A stretch of 64,000 bases of DNA from Xanthomonas hortorum pv. cynarae (GTDB lineage: Bacteria; Pseudomonadota; Gammaproteobacteria; Xanthomonadales; Xanthomonadaceae): contig NZ_MDFM01000019.1 in the NCBI RefSeq assembly GCF_002939985.1, positions 7,362 through 71,361 of the forward strand, given 5' to 3'. The number at the start of each line of letters is the position of its first letter. Position 1 is the stretch's first letter. Below the pieces are notes generated by a model. It saw only the letters and a list, made by a program, of their open reading frames with translations. It was not told where the DNA came from and searched no databases. This document shows, in pieces, positions 11,111 through 19,862 of the stretch. Both the position numbers and the translations under genes were made by a program.

Positions 11111-12841
11111 ATGAGTCTGCGCTTGCGCGGACACGGTGCCTCGCGCGGCAACGCACTCGGGCGCGCACGCGTGCGCCAGAGCCACATGCTGGAAATCGCC
11201 GAGCAGCGCGTGCCCGCCAACCAGGTGGAAACGCAGCTGCAGCGTCTGCATGTGGCCATCGAAGCGGCACGCACCGAAATGCAGCAACTGCGCGACCGCC
11301 TGCATGGCGCGCTGGCGCGCGAGGTCGGCGAATTCCTCGAGCTGCATGCATTGCTGCTCGACGACCCTGAGCTGCTGCAAGGTCTGGACGAGTTGATCCG
11401 CACCCATCGCTACAGCGCCGACTACGCCTTGCGCGTGCAGCGCGACCGGCTGGCGGCGGTGTTCGACGGCATGGAGGATGCCTACCTCAAAAGCCGCATG
11501 GACGATCTGGATCATGTGATCGGCCGCATCCACGCGTTCTTGCACAAGCGCGCGCCCGACCTCAAGGGCGTGGCCGGCGAGATTCTGGTCTGCGACAACG
11601 TGGCGCCGTCCGAACTGGCGCAGCTGCAATCGCAGGGCGTGGTCGGCATCGTCACCACCGCCGGCAACACGCTGTCGCATAGCGCGATCCTGGCGCGCAG
11701 CCTGCATTTGCCGTTGGTGGTGGGTGTGAGCGATGCGCTGCAGCGCATCGACGATGGCGATGTCTTGATCGTCGATGCCGGTTCGGGCCAGGTGATCGTC
11801 GATCCCAAACCCGAACATCTGCGCGACTACCGCGAGCGTCTGCGCGCGCTGGCCAAGGAACAGCGCGAGCTGGGCCGGCTGCGCTCCAAACCCACGCGCA
11901 CGCGCGACAACGTCGATATCACGCTGCTGGCCAATGCCGAATCGCTGGAAGACGTGGCCAAGGCGCATGCGCTCGGCGCCAGCGGCCTTGGCCTGTATCG
12001 CACCGAATTCCTGTTTCTGCAGCGCAACGAGCTGCCCGACGAAGAGGAACAGTTCCACACCTATCGCGACACCGTGCTGGGCATGAGCGGCCGCCCGGTC
12101 ACCATCCGCACGCTGGACCTGGGCGCCGACAAGGCCGACCGCACCGGCCTGACCCTGAGCGACGAAGACAACCCGGCGCTGGGCTTGCGCGGCGTGCGGC
12201 TGTCGCTGGCCCGCCCTGCGGTGGCGCAGGCGCAATTGCGCGCGATCCTGCGGGCCTCCGGCTACGGGCCGGTGCGCATTCTGGTGCCGATGGTCAGTGG
12301 CCGCGAGGAAATCCAGCTGCTGCGGCGACAGATCAAGAAGCTGGCCGTGCAACTGCGCGAACAAGGCCACGAGATCGCCGAGCACATTCCGCTGGGCGCG
12401 ATGATCGAAGTGCCGGCTGCGGCCCTGGCGCTGGACTGCTTTATCGACGATATCGATTTTTTGTCGATCGGCACCAACGATCTGGTGCAGTACCTGCTGG
12501 CGGTGGATCGCAACAACGAGGCCTTGGGCGAGTTGTATTCGCCATTGCATCCGGCGGTGCTGCGCCTGATCGCGCAGGTGATCGCCACCGGGCGCGCGTA
12601 TGGCAAACCGGTGGCGGTGTGCGGCGAGATTGCCGGCGACCCACGCTTCGTGCCGATGTTGCTGGCGTTGGGGCTCACCGAGTTCAGCCTGCATCCGGCC
12701 ACGTTGCTGGAAGTGCGCCGTGCAGTGCGCGACATCCACCTTGGCGAGTTGCGCGTGCAGGGCGAAAAATTGCTGCGCGCACGCGACCGCAAGGGCATCG
12801 AGAAGTGGTTGGCGACCGTTGCGCAGGGTTTGCTGCGCTGA
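11111..12841 (+). CDS. ptsI: PTS Enzyme I (PEP-protein phosphotransferase)
   Basis: The 576-residue protein has the canonical length of sugar-PTS Enzyme I and no N-terminal GAF domain, so it is not the EI-Ntr (PtsP) type. The phospho-histidine is His190 in AGNTLSHSA. The PEP-binding domain follows, with GLYRTEFLFL, RTLDLGADK and the C-terminal FLSIGTNDLVQY and GEIAGD. The ATG at 11111 is chosen because it gives the family length; the longer open frame to 10979 overlaps ptsH. It supplies phosphate to HPr and hence to both EIIA proteins here. Confidence 0.95.
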   Translation: MSLRLRGHGASRGNALGRARVRQSHMLEIAEQRVPANQVETQLQRLHVAIEAARTEMQQLRDRLHGALAREVGEFLELHALLLDDPELLQGLDELIRTHRYSADYALRVQRDRLAAVFDGMEDAYLKSRMDDLDHVIGRIHAFLHKRAPDLKGVAGEILVCDNVAPSELAQLQSQGVVGIVTTAGNTLSHSAILARSLHLPLVVGVSDALQRIDDGDVLIVDAGSGQVIVDPKPEHLRDYRERLRALAKEQRELGRLRSKPTRTRDNVDITLLANAESLEDVAKAHALGASGLGLYRTEFLFLQRNELPDEEEQFHTYRDTVLGMSGRPVTIRTLDLGADKADRTGLTLSDEDNPALGLRGVRLSLARPAVAQAQLRAILRASGYGPVRILVPMVSGREEIQLLRRQIKKLAVQLREQGHEIAEHIPLGAMIEVPAAALALDCFIDDIDFLSIGTNDLVQYLLAVDRNNEALGELYSPLHPAVLRLIAQVIATGRAYGKPVAVCGEIAGDPRFVPMLLALGLTEFSLHPATLLEVRRAVRDIHLGELRVQGEKLLRARDRKGIEKWLATVAQGLLR

Positions 12842-13132
12842 GAGCACCAGTAAACCTGCTGCGCTCACCGCCAGACGGGTACAGCCGATACTCGGCATCC
12901 TCATGTATCGCGGATAGACGTCGGCTCCGAGCGCGCCGTCCCTTCTCCAGCTGACGGCCGCTCGCCAGGTTTTTTCAGCCGCTCCGGCTTGGCGGCTGCA
13001 TCGCGCAGGCGATGTTCAAGCGCGTTGCGCGCGGCACTGTATGTTTCGTCACCATGCGCAAGCGATAATGCCGTGCTGACTCAGCACCGCGTCCTGCACT
13101 AGGGACGTGTCTACTTTTCAAGGGAGCTGCGC

Positions 13133-14494
13133 ATGGCCGAAGCCGTCCGCCACGACAAGACCGCGCGCCAGCTCCGATTGCTGTCCGACGCACTGGATAG
13201 CGGGCGCCTAGGGCCGGTGCGCCGGCTGGTTAACACGCTGGCACCGGCGGAGATCGGCAACCTGCTCGAATCGCTGCCCCCCGGCAAGCGCGAAGTGGTG
13301 TGGGGGCTGGTCGACCCGGAAGACGACGGCGAAGTGCTGCTGCATGTCGGCGACGAAGTGCGCGAAAGCCTGCTGGCCGACATGGACACCGACGAGATCG
13401 TGGCTGCGGTCGAAGACCTCGACATCGACGATCTGGCCAATCTGGTCGAAGACCTGCCCGACACCGTCATCGACGAAGTGCTCAAGTCGATGGATCGCGA
13501 AAACCGCGAGCGGCTCGAGCAGGTGCTGTCGTATCCGGAAGACACCGCCGGCCGTTTGATGAATCCGGACGTGGTGACGGTGCGCGCCGACGTCAATGTC
13601 GATGTGGTGCTGCGTTACTTGCGCCTGCGCGGCGAGCTGCCCGACCACACCGATCACCTGTACGTGGTGAGCCGTCGCCATCAATACCTGGGCCGCGTGT
13701 CGCTGGCCGCACTGGTGACGCATGAGGACAGCACGCCGGTCAATCGTCTGATCGACGACGAACAACCGGCGATCGATGTGGGCGATGGCTCCGACGAGGT
13801 CGCACGGCGCTTTTCGGATCACGACTGGATCTCTGCGCCGGTGGTGGACGACAACAACATCCTGCTCGGCCGCATCACCATCGATGACGTGGTCGACATC
13901 ATCCGCGAGCAGGCCGAGCACCAGGCCATGAGCGCGGCCGGCCTGGACGAAGACGAGGACATGTTCAGCCCGGCGCGGCGCGCGTTCCGCCGCCGCCTGA
14001 TCTGGCTGGGCATCAACCTGTGCACCGCGTTCCTGGCCTCCAGCGTGGTCAGCGAATTCGAAGGCACCATCGCCAAGCTGGTGGCGTTGGCGGCGCTGAT
14101 GCCGATCGTGGCCGGCATGGGCGGCAACGCCGGCACCCAGGTACTGGCGCTGATGGTGCGCGGCCTGGCGCTGGGCCAGATCGGCTCGTCCAACGTCATG
14201 ACCCTGCTCAAGAAGGAACTCACCGTGGCGCTGATCAACGGTGTGGTGCTGGGCGTCGGCCTGGGCCTGATCGTGCTGGTCTGGTTCCGTCAGCCGATGC
14301 TGTCGCTGGTGATCGGCACTGCGCTGACCTTGAACATGCTCACTGCAGCGTTCGGCGGTGTGCTGGTACCGGTGACGTTGAAACGCCTGGGCTTCGACCC
14401 GGCGCTGGCCGGCGGCGTGATTCTGACCACGCTGACCGATGTGATGGGCTTCTTGAGCTTCCTCGGCCTGGCCACACTGATTCTGCTGCCGTAG
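13133..14494 (+). CDS. mgtE: Magnesium transporter MgtE
   Basis: The 453-residue Mg2+ channel has the usual order: an N-terminal superhelical domain (about 15-130), a CBS pair (about 135-260, starting GRLMNPDVVTVRADV), a linker helix, then five membrane helices from about 285 to the end. The pore motif region (PIVAGMGGNAGTQ) is intact. AAGGGAG sits 7 bp before the ATG. It stands alone; the 291 bp upstream hold the promoter but no gene, and I saw no clear Mg2+ riboswitch there. Confidence 0.96.
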   Translation: MAEAVRHDKTARQLRLLSDALDSGRLGPVRRLVNTLAPAEIGNLLESLPPGKREVVWGLVDPEDDGEVLLHVGDEVRESLLADMDTDEIVAAVEDLDIDDLANLVEDLPDTVIDEVLKSMDRENRERLEQVLSYPEDTAGRLMNPDVVTVRADVNVDVVLRYLRLRGELPDHTDHLYVVSRRHQYLGRVSLAALVTHEDSTPVNRLIDDEQPAIDVGDGSDEVARRFSDHDWISAPVVDDNNILLGRITIDDVVDIIREQAEHQAMSAAGLDEDEDMFSPARRAFRRRLIWLGINLCTAFLASSVVSEFEGTIAKLVALAALMPIVAGMGGNAGTQVLALMVRGLALGQIGSSNVMTLLKKELTVALINGVVLGVGLGLIVLVWFRQPMLSLVIGTALTLNMLTAAFGGVLVPVTLKRLGFDPALAGGVILTTLTDVMGFLSFLGLATLILLP

Positions 14495-14611
14495 CGCGGG
14501 CTGTGCACGTTGGGATGAAACTGCAACACAAAATCGCCGCACCGCGACATGCCAGCGCACCTGCGTGCGGCGATACTGCAGGCATGTCATCGGTTCGGTC
14601 AGGAGTGCTGC

Positions 14612-15409
14612 GTGATTCGTCGCTGCCTTGTTCTTGTGGTCTTCGCGCTGGTGCTTGCCGGCTGTTCCAGCATGGGTGAGCGCCACCACGATGCACGCCG
14701 TGGCCACTTCGTCACCCGCACGCTGGAGATCGAAGGACGGCTGTACCGCTATCAGGTATTCGTGCCGGCCTCGAAGATGCCGCAACCGCTGCCCATCGTG
14801 CTGTTTCTGCATGGCTCGGGCGAGCGCGGCGACAACGGGCGCGATCAGGCCGAAGTGGGCGTTGGTCCTCACCTGAGCGAACACACGGCCGAGTTTCCCG
14901 CGTTGGTGGTGCTGCCGCAGGTGCCCGACGACGAAGAGTGGCTGGGCGTCAATGCACGCATGGCGATCGCTGCACTGGATGCGACCAGCGCCGAGTTCGC
15001 TGCCGACCCGCAGCGCACCTACCTCACCGGCATCTCGATGGGCGGCTACGGCGCCTGGGAAATCGGGCTGATGCAGCCGCAGCGTTTCGCGGCGATCGTG
15101 CCGATCTGCGGTGCGCTGAAGGCACCGCGCGACGAGCGCCGCACGCTGTACGTCAGCCTGGTGGCCAAGGAAGCCGACCCGTATACCGCCGCGGCCACCC
15201 AGCTCAGGCACGTGCCGATCTGGATGTTTCATGGCGCCAGGGACGATTCGGTACCGCCGCACGACGACCGTGCGCTGTATCGCGCCGCCAAAGGTATCGG
15301 CGCCAATGTGCGTTACAGCGAATATCCCGAGGGCAACCACAACACCTGGGACGCGACGTACGCGGATCCGGCGATGTGGGAATGGATGTTCAAGCAGCGC
15401 CTGCGTTGA
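14612..15409 (+). CDS. Lipoprotein alpha/beta-hydrolase (esterase D/phospholipase-like)
   Basis: The 265-residue protein starts best at GTG 14612, with AGGAG 6 bp upstream. That start gives a clean lipoprotein signal with lipobox LAGC and acylated Cys18. The hydrolase core shows the LFLHGSGERGDN oxyanion region, a nucleophile elbow GISMGGYG, a later aspartate (HGARDDSVP) and a histidine (EGNHNTWD). It most resembles predicted esterases of the PF00756/PF02230 type; the substrate is unknown. It is convergent with cydB, 34 bp away. Confidence 0.85.
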   Translation: MIRRCLVLVVFALVLAGCSSMGERHHDARRGHFVTRTLEIEGRLYRYQVFVPASKMPQPLPIVLFLHGSGERGDNGRDQAEVGVGPHLSEHTAEFPALVVLPQVPDDEEWLGVNARMAIAALDATSAEFAADPQRTYLTGISMGGYGAWEIGLMQPQRFAAIVPICGALKAPRDERRTLYVSLVAKEADPYTAAATQLRHVPIWMFHGARDDSVPPHDDRALYRAAKGIGANVRYSEYPEGNHNTWDATYADPAMWEWMFKQRLR

Positions 15410-15443
15410 CACATGACACAGCGCAACGCCGCCGCATCTCCCA

Positions 15444-16463
15444 TCAATGGTGATACCCGGTGTCCGCCGTGACCTTGCCGCGGAACACGCGATACGACCA
15501 CACCGTGTAGCCCAGGATCAGCGGCAGCAACACCACCAGGCCGACCAGTGCGAACATCTGCGAAGACGGCGGCGCAGCGGCCTGCCAGATCGTGTAAACC
15601 GGCGGCACCAGATACGGCCACATGCCCAGCACCAGGCCCGCAAAACCGAGCACGAACAAGCCCATCGCCAACAGAAACGGCGGCGTATCCGGCCGCCCCG
15701 CCTCGGTCGAACGCCAGAGCGCGAACCCCACGAGGGCGACCAGCACCGGCACCGGCATCAGCCACAGATAATGCGCGCCGCTGAACCAGCGCTCCATCAC
15801 ATGCGATTGCAGCGACGGCAGCCAGGCGCTGACCAGGCCGATCAAGATCAACACGCTGATGGTCAGCGGCCGGCTCAACTGACGCGCGAGCTGTTGCACA
15901 TGGCCTTCGGTCTTGAGGATCAGCCAGGTGCTGCCGAGCAAGGCATAGCCGAACACCAGCGCCGCACCGGTGAGCATCGCGAACGGACTGAACCAGCCCC
16001 AGATGCCGCCGACATAGCGGTCGTTCTCGATCGGCAAGCCCTGCACCAGCGCGCCCAGGATCACCCCTTGCGCAAAGGTGGTCAGGATCGAGCCGGCGGC
16101 AAAGGCATTGCTCCACAGCCGCCGCGAGCGCTGCGCCTTGAAACGGAACTCGAACGCCACCCCGCGGAACACCAGCGCCATCACCATCAACAACACCGGC
16201 AGATACAGCGCCGACAGGATCACCGCATACGCCTTGGGAAACGCAGCCAGCAGCCCTGCTCCGCCCAACACCAGCCAGGTTTCGTTGCCGTCCCAGATCG
16301 GCGCGGCGGTGTTCATCATCAGATCCAGTTGCGTCTCGTCCTTGCGAAACGGCGCCAGGATGCCGATGCCGAGCACGAAGCCATCCAGCACCACGTACAT
16401 CAGCACCCCGAAGCCGATCACCGCGAACCACGCCACCGGCAACACACTCGTCATGTCCATCAT
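15444..16463 (-). CDS. cydB: bd-type (CIO-like) quinol oxidase subunit II
   Basis: The 339-residue membrane protein has about eight or nine transmembrane helices and the N-terminal WFAVIGFGVLMYVVLDGFVLG signature, cut here by the length rule only in citation. The NETWLVLGG segment is typical of CydB/CioB. It is nearer the length of Pseudomonas CioB than E. coli CydB. Its ATG overlaps the cydA stop by 4 bp. I saw no cydX-like micro-ORF behind it. Confidence 0.94.
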   Translation of the reverse strand: MMDMTSVLPVAWFAVIGFGVLMYVVLDGFVLGIGILAPFRKDETQLDLMMNTAAPIWDGNETWLVLGGAGLLAAFPKAYAVILSALYLPVLLMVMALVFRGVAFEFRFKAQRSRRLWSNAFAAGSILTTFAQGVILGALVQGLPIENDRYVGGIWGWFSPFAMLTGAALVFGYALLGSTWLILKTEGHVQQLARQLSRPLTISVLILIGLVSAWLPSLQSHVMERWFSGAHYLWLMPVPVLVALVGFALWRSTEAGRPDTPPFLLAMGLFVLGFAGLVLGMWPYLVPPVYTIWQAAAPPSSQMFALVGLVVLLPLILGYTVWSYRVFRGKVTADTGYHH

Positions 16464-17857
16464 GCGGCTCCGTCGATCGGTTCATCGGCCGCTGACAGCG
16501 GCCGTGCAGGCGTGTGCTCGCCGTGGTCCAGCTGCGGCGCGTCGTGCGGGGTCGGCCCGATCTTGCCGATCTTGACCAGGTACCAGATGCCCCAGCCGAA
16601 CACGAACGCATAACCGGCCACGTACACCGTCAGCGAGATCGCGGTCATCAGCGTCGACTGCGGGCCCACCGCGTCGGCGGTACGCAACAGCCCATAGACC
16701 ACGTACGGCTGACGACCCATCTCGGTGACGAACCAGCCCGACACCAGCGCGATGAAGCCGCTCGGCAACATCCAGCGCCAGGTCGCCAGCAGCCAGCGCC
16801 ACTGCAGCAACTTGCCGCGCCACCACGCGAACGCCGACACCCAGGCCACCAGCAACATCAACGAGCCGACCCCCACCATGATGCGGAAGGCGAAGAACAC
16901 AGGCGTCACCGGCGGGCGATCGGCCGCCGGCACCGAGGTCAATGGCGCGATGCTGCCGTCCAGGCTGTGGGTCAGGAGCACACTGCCCAGGCGCGGAATC
17001 GCCACCTCGTAATCGTTATGCTCTGCCTGCGCATTGGGCAGCGCAAACAGCACCAGCGGGAAACCCTTGCCCTGCTCTTCGTCATGCCAATGCGCTTCGA
17101 TCGCCGCGATCTTCATCGGCTGGTGCTTGAGCGTGTTCAAGCCATGCATGTCGCCGACGAAGATCTGCAGCGGCACGGTGATGGCCGCGAAGGCCACCGC
17201 CAGCTTGAGCATGCGTAGGCCGGACTCACGATGCACGCCGCGGTGCAGATACCACGCACCGACCGCACCCACCACAAAGCAGGTGGTGATGAACGAGCCC
17301 AGCGCCATATGCGCAAGCCGGTACGGAAACGACGGGTTGAAAATGATCTGCAGCCAGTCCTGCGGATGCACAATGCCGTCGACCACCTCATACCCGGCCG
17401 GGGTCTGCAGCCAGCTGTTGGACGACAGGATCCAGAATGTGGAGAACAATGTACCCAGCGCCACCATGCAGGTAGCGAAGAAGTGCAGGCGTTCGGAGAT
17501 ACGCCCCCAGCCGAACATCATCACGCCCAGGAAACTGGCTTCCAGAAAGAACGCGGTGAGCACCTCGTAGCTCAGCAGCGGGCCGATCACGCTGCCGGCG
17601 ATGCGGCTCAGCTCCGGCCAGTTGGCGCCGAACTGGAAGGCCATCACGATACCGCTGACCACGCCCATGCCGAACGACACCGCGAAGATCTTCTGCCAGA
17701 AGAAATACAGCTCGCGCCACACCGGCAGGCGGGTGCGCAGCCAGCGCCATTCCAGAAAGGCCAGCAGGCTGGACAGCCCGATGGTGAATGCCGGAAACAG
17801 CACGTGGAATGCGATGACGAACCCGAACTGGATCCGCGATAACAGCAAGGCATCCAT
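16460..17857 (-). CDS. cydA: bd-type (CIO-like) quinol oxidase subunit I
   Basis: The 465-residue heme-bearing subunit starts at ATG 17857 with AGGAGG close upstream; an in-frame ATG ten codons earlier is less likely. It includes the conserved histidine in FHVLFPAF, the GRQPYVVYG motif and about nine helices. The periplasmic Q-loop is short compared with the E. coli long-loop type, so this belongs with the short-loop, often cyanide-insensitive oxidases (CioA). It reduces O2 with quinol electrons without proton pumping. Confidence 0.94.
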   Translation of the reverse strand: MDALLLSRIQFGFVIAFHVLFPAFTIGLSSLLAFLEWRWLRTRLPVWRELYFFWQKIFAVSFGMGVVSGIVMAFQFGANWPELSRIAGSVIGPLLSYEVLTAFFLEASFLGVMMFGWGRISERLHFFATCMVALGTLFSTFWILSSNSWLQTPAGYEVVDGIVHPQDWLQIIFNPSFPYRLAHMALGSFITTCFVVGAVGAWYLHRGVHRESGLRMLKLAVAFAAITVPLQIFVGDMHGLNTLKHQPMKIAAIEAHWHDEEQGKGFPLVLFALPNAQAEHNDYEVAIPRLGSVLLTHSLDGSIAPLTSVPAADRPPVTPVFFAFRIMVGVGSLMLLVAWVSAFAWWRGKLLQWRWLLATWRWMLPSGFIALVSGWFVTEMGRQPYVVYGLLRTADAVGPQSTLMTAISLTVYVAGYAFVFGWGIWYLVKIGKIGPTPHDAPQLDHGEHTPARPLSAADEPIDGAA

Positions 17858-18117
17858 GGAGAGCCCTCCTGGAAAGTGAGGAAGCATCTGCGCGCAGACG
17901 GCAGGTCAATCGCCACAAGACAGTGCGGTGTTCGATCGCGACGTCTGCGCTACGGAATCATCATAAGGACGGTCGTGCTCGTTCCCGATGCGACACGGCG
18001 TCGCATCTGCGGCAAATTGCCGCGCTTGCGCTGCAACGCGATGCTACGCCTGGCTTGCGATGCAGCACGGATTTCCTGGGCGCGAATGGGATCGCAGCGA
18101 GGCTGTTGCAGCAAGCC
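17858..18117. other. cydA upstream spacer
   Basis: The region upstream of cydA carries its promoter and ribosome binding site (AGGAGG at about 17866-17871, minus strand). I found no convincing FNR- or ArcA-like palindrome. It runs into the permease remnant at 18118. From 18201 to the dipeptidase stop there is also nothing recognisable. Confidence 0.4.
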
Positions 18118-18200
18118 GCCACGTCGCTGACCAGCGCACTGAGCGCAGTCGAGCCGACCGTCGACAGTAACCGCGCGCGGATGCCTGCCGACGACGCGGG
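18118..18200 (-). pseudogene. Remnant of an amino acid permease 3' end
   Basis: These 83 bases align without gaps to 19888-19970, the 3' end of the intact permease, with 68 matches (about 82%) at a constant offset of 1770. On the minus strand the frame still reads ASSAGIRARLLSTVGSTALS, against ASSADTRAQFLSMVGLTAVI in the live gene. The homology stops abruptly on both sides and the original stop codon is gone. It is a decayed piece of a second, related permease gene that once flanked the dipeptidase. Confidence 0.8.
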
Positions 18201-18299
18201 CAGCGCCGCCGCGTCCCCGACGGCCGTCACCGTAAGGCACGCAACACCGCAGACCTACTCTCTTACTTTCCCATCCGAATGCAGGTGTACTGGAAAACG

Positions 18300-19529
18300 C
18301 TACGGCCGCGCCCGCTCCCAGACCCGTAGGAAATTGCCGCTATACACATCGACGATGCGTTGGGTGGGCCAGCCGGCATCCATCATCGCCTGCGTGAGCC
18401 TGGGCAGATCCGCACCGCTGCGCATCCCGGTCGGCAAGCTGGAAATGCCGCCATCGAAATCGCTGCCGAAACTCAAGTGTTTCCACGGATCTTCGACAAT
18501 CCCCATGTCGGCGATCTGTTGGGCGAAGGCTTCGTAATAGCCGATGACAAACGCCAGATCGGCATCCATGTTCGGCTTGCCGTCCGCCAGATAGGAATGC
18601 TGCAAAAAGTAAGGCGCCAGAATGACACTGATGCAGCCGCCGGTCTGCACGATGGCGCGGATGGCCGCGTCGTCGAGCCCGCGGTCGAGATGGCGCGACG
18701 GCCGCGTCTGCGCACCACGGGTGATGCTGCGCGATGCGCCATGCGAGGCGAAGGCCGGCACGTTGCGGCGCGCGCAAATGTCGCACGCATCGAGTATTCC
18801 CTGGCTCGACGTATGCGAAAGATCCACCAGCAGTCCAACCTCGATACAGCGCTCCACGACCTCCCTGCCGAACGCCGACAGCCCCGCGCCCTCGATCCCG
18901 CGCCATGGATTGAGCGGCGCATAGCCGGACTGGGAGATGTCAGTATGGCTGAAATGATTGAGCGTCACATAGGCGGCCCCGGCCTTGGCAGCGATGCCCA
19001 GGCGCTCCAATCGCAGCGCCTGGGTGCGGATGCCGCGTGGACCAAGCATATGCGCGCCTTCCAGCGACAAGATGGCGCAGCAAAGACCCTCGGCCCGAAT
19101 CGCGCGTAGCTCAGCGGCGCTGCGTGCCAGCCGCATCCGACCGTTACTTGCCGCCACCACTGCCTCGACATAGCGCTGGTGATCCACCCAGTGCTTCCAA
19201 GGGTCGAGAAAAGGCGCGCCGATGAGGTTTTCCCATAACGCGTGGGCGCTGAAACAGGCGCCGCCATAACCGCCCGCGAGAAAGTCCGGACCACTCACGT
19301 GGTGCATCAGCGGTTGATTGCGACCTCTCGGCGAGGTTTTGAACATCAGCCAGATGATCAGCGAGCGCCGATGCGCTTTCCAGTCGCCTTTCCAGAAATC
19401 GTAGCCGGCCACGCGCGACAGATACAGGGAGTCCAGATGCGTGTCGACTGGATAGGCCAGCGCATGCACTGCATCCAGCGTGTGGGCGGCAGGCAAGGCA
19501 GCAGAATTCTCGGACGAAACGGCATTCAT
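18300..19529 (-). CDS. Peptidase M19 (membrane/renal dipeptidase family)
   Basis: The 409-residue zinc dipeptidase has the family's metal-site landmarks: a VDTHLDSLY segment with the HxD pair, SLEGAH with the bridging glutamate, LNHFSHTD, LVDLSHTS and the late GSDFDGG. No signal peptide is evident, so it is probably cytosolic, cleaving dipeptides (family members also accept D-residues). It sits between a remnant and an intact copy of an amino acid permease, suggesting a peptide/amino acid uptake and breakdown pair. The TTGATTAG inverted repeat upstream may control it. Confidence 0.9.
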   Translation of the reverse strand: MNAVSSENSAALPAAHTLDAVHALAYPVDTHLDSLYLSRVAGYDFWKGDWKAHRRSLIIWLMFKTSPRGRNQPLMHHVSGPDFLAGGYGGACFSAHALWENLIGAPFLDPWKHWVDHQRYVEAVVAASNGRMRLARSAAELRAIRAEGLCCAILSLEGAHMLGPRGIRTQALRLERLGIAAKAGAAYVTLNHFSHTDISQSGYAPLNPWRGIEGAGLSAFGREVVERCIEVGLLVDLSHTSSQGILDACDICARRNVPAFASHGASRSITRGAQTRPSRHLDRGLDDAAIRAIVQTGGCISVILAPYFLQHSYLADGKPNMDADLAFVIGYYEAFAQQIADMGIVEDPWKHLSFGSDFDGGISSLPTGMRSGADLPRLTQAMMDAGWPTQRIVDVYSGNFLRVWERARP

Positions 19530-19598
19530 GCACGAACCCCGGCAATGACTCCTGAAACAATCAAAGAATAAAAGCGGCCATCAAAACTACTAGCGGTT

Positions 19599-19615
19599 AC
19601 GTTTTGTTAGCCACT
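19599..19615. repeat. 17-base word shared with 40416-40432
   Basis: ACGTTTTGTTAGCCACT occurs here and directly after the soxR stop codon. The preceding CTAGCGGTTAC (19590-19600) recurs at 63184-63194. It may be the end of a dispersed repeat. Confidence 0.35.
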
Positions 19616-19640
19616 TTAAAACGATGCATTTTTATCGTTA

Positions 19641-19670
19641 TTGATTAGTAATTAGATATTCTCTAATCAA
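19641..19670. promoter_or_regulatory. Candidate operator: 8-bp inverted repeat
   Basis: TTGATTAG at 19641-19648 and CTAATCAA at 19663-19670 are a perfect inverted repeat separated by 14 bases. The site lies 112-141 bp upstream of the dipeptidase ATG in AT-rich DNA. The shape suits a dimeric regulator; the regulator is unknown. Confidence 0.35.
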
Positions 19671-19862
19671 CGTAATGCAACGGACAGCAGCGACCAAAGG
19701 ACAGTAACTGAACTGGATCAGCAGATCCAGAAGATCGCCTGTCTGACAGCAAGCAAACCGCAAGATTGCTAGCGTGTTTCTCGTTTCGACGGTGTGCACG
19801 AGCGCACTGCCGCCTGTTTACGCTGCTGCATGATCATGCGCTCCGCACGTGGACCCGGATGG

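Larger units (their letters stand above)
19530..19862. other. AT-rich promoter region of the dipeptidase
   Basis: No gene is present. The stretch at 19590-19690 is strikingly AT-rich for this genome and contains an inverted repeat (annotated separately) and a 17-base word shared with 40416-40432. The remainder, up to the permease stop, has no hairpin with a T-run that I can support. Confidence 0.5.

Noticed and set aside
13208-15412. Minus-strand 734-codon open frame
   Set aside because: It is antisense to mgtE and the lipoprotein esterase; His/Gln/Arg-rich translation typical of shadow frames.
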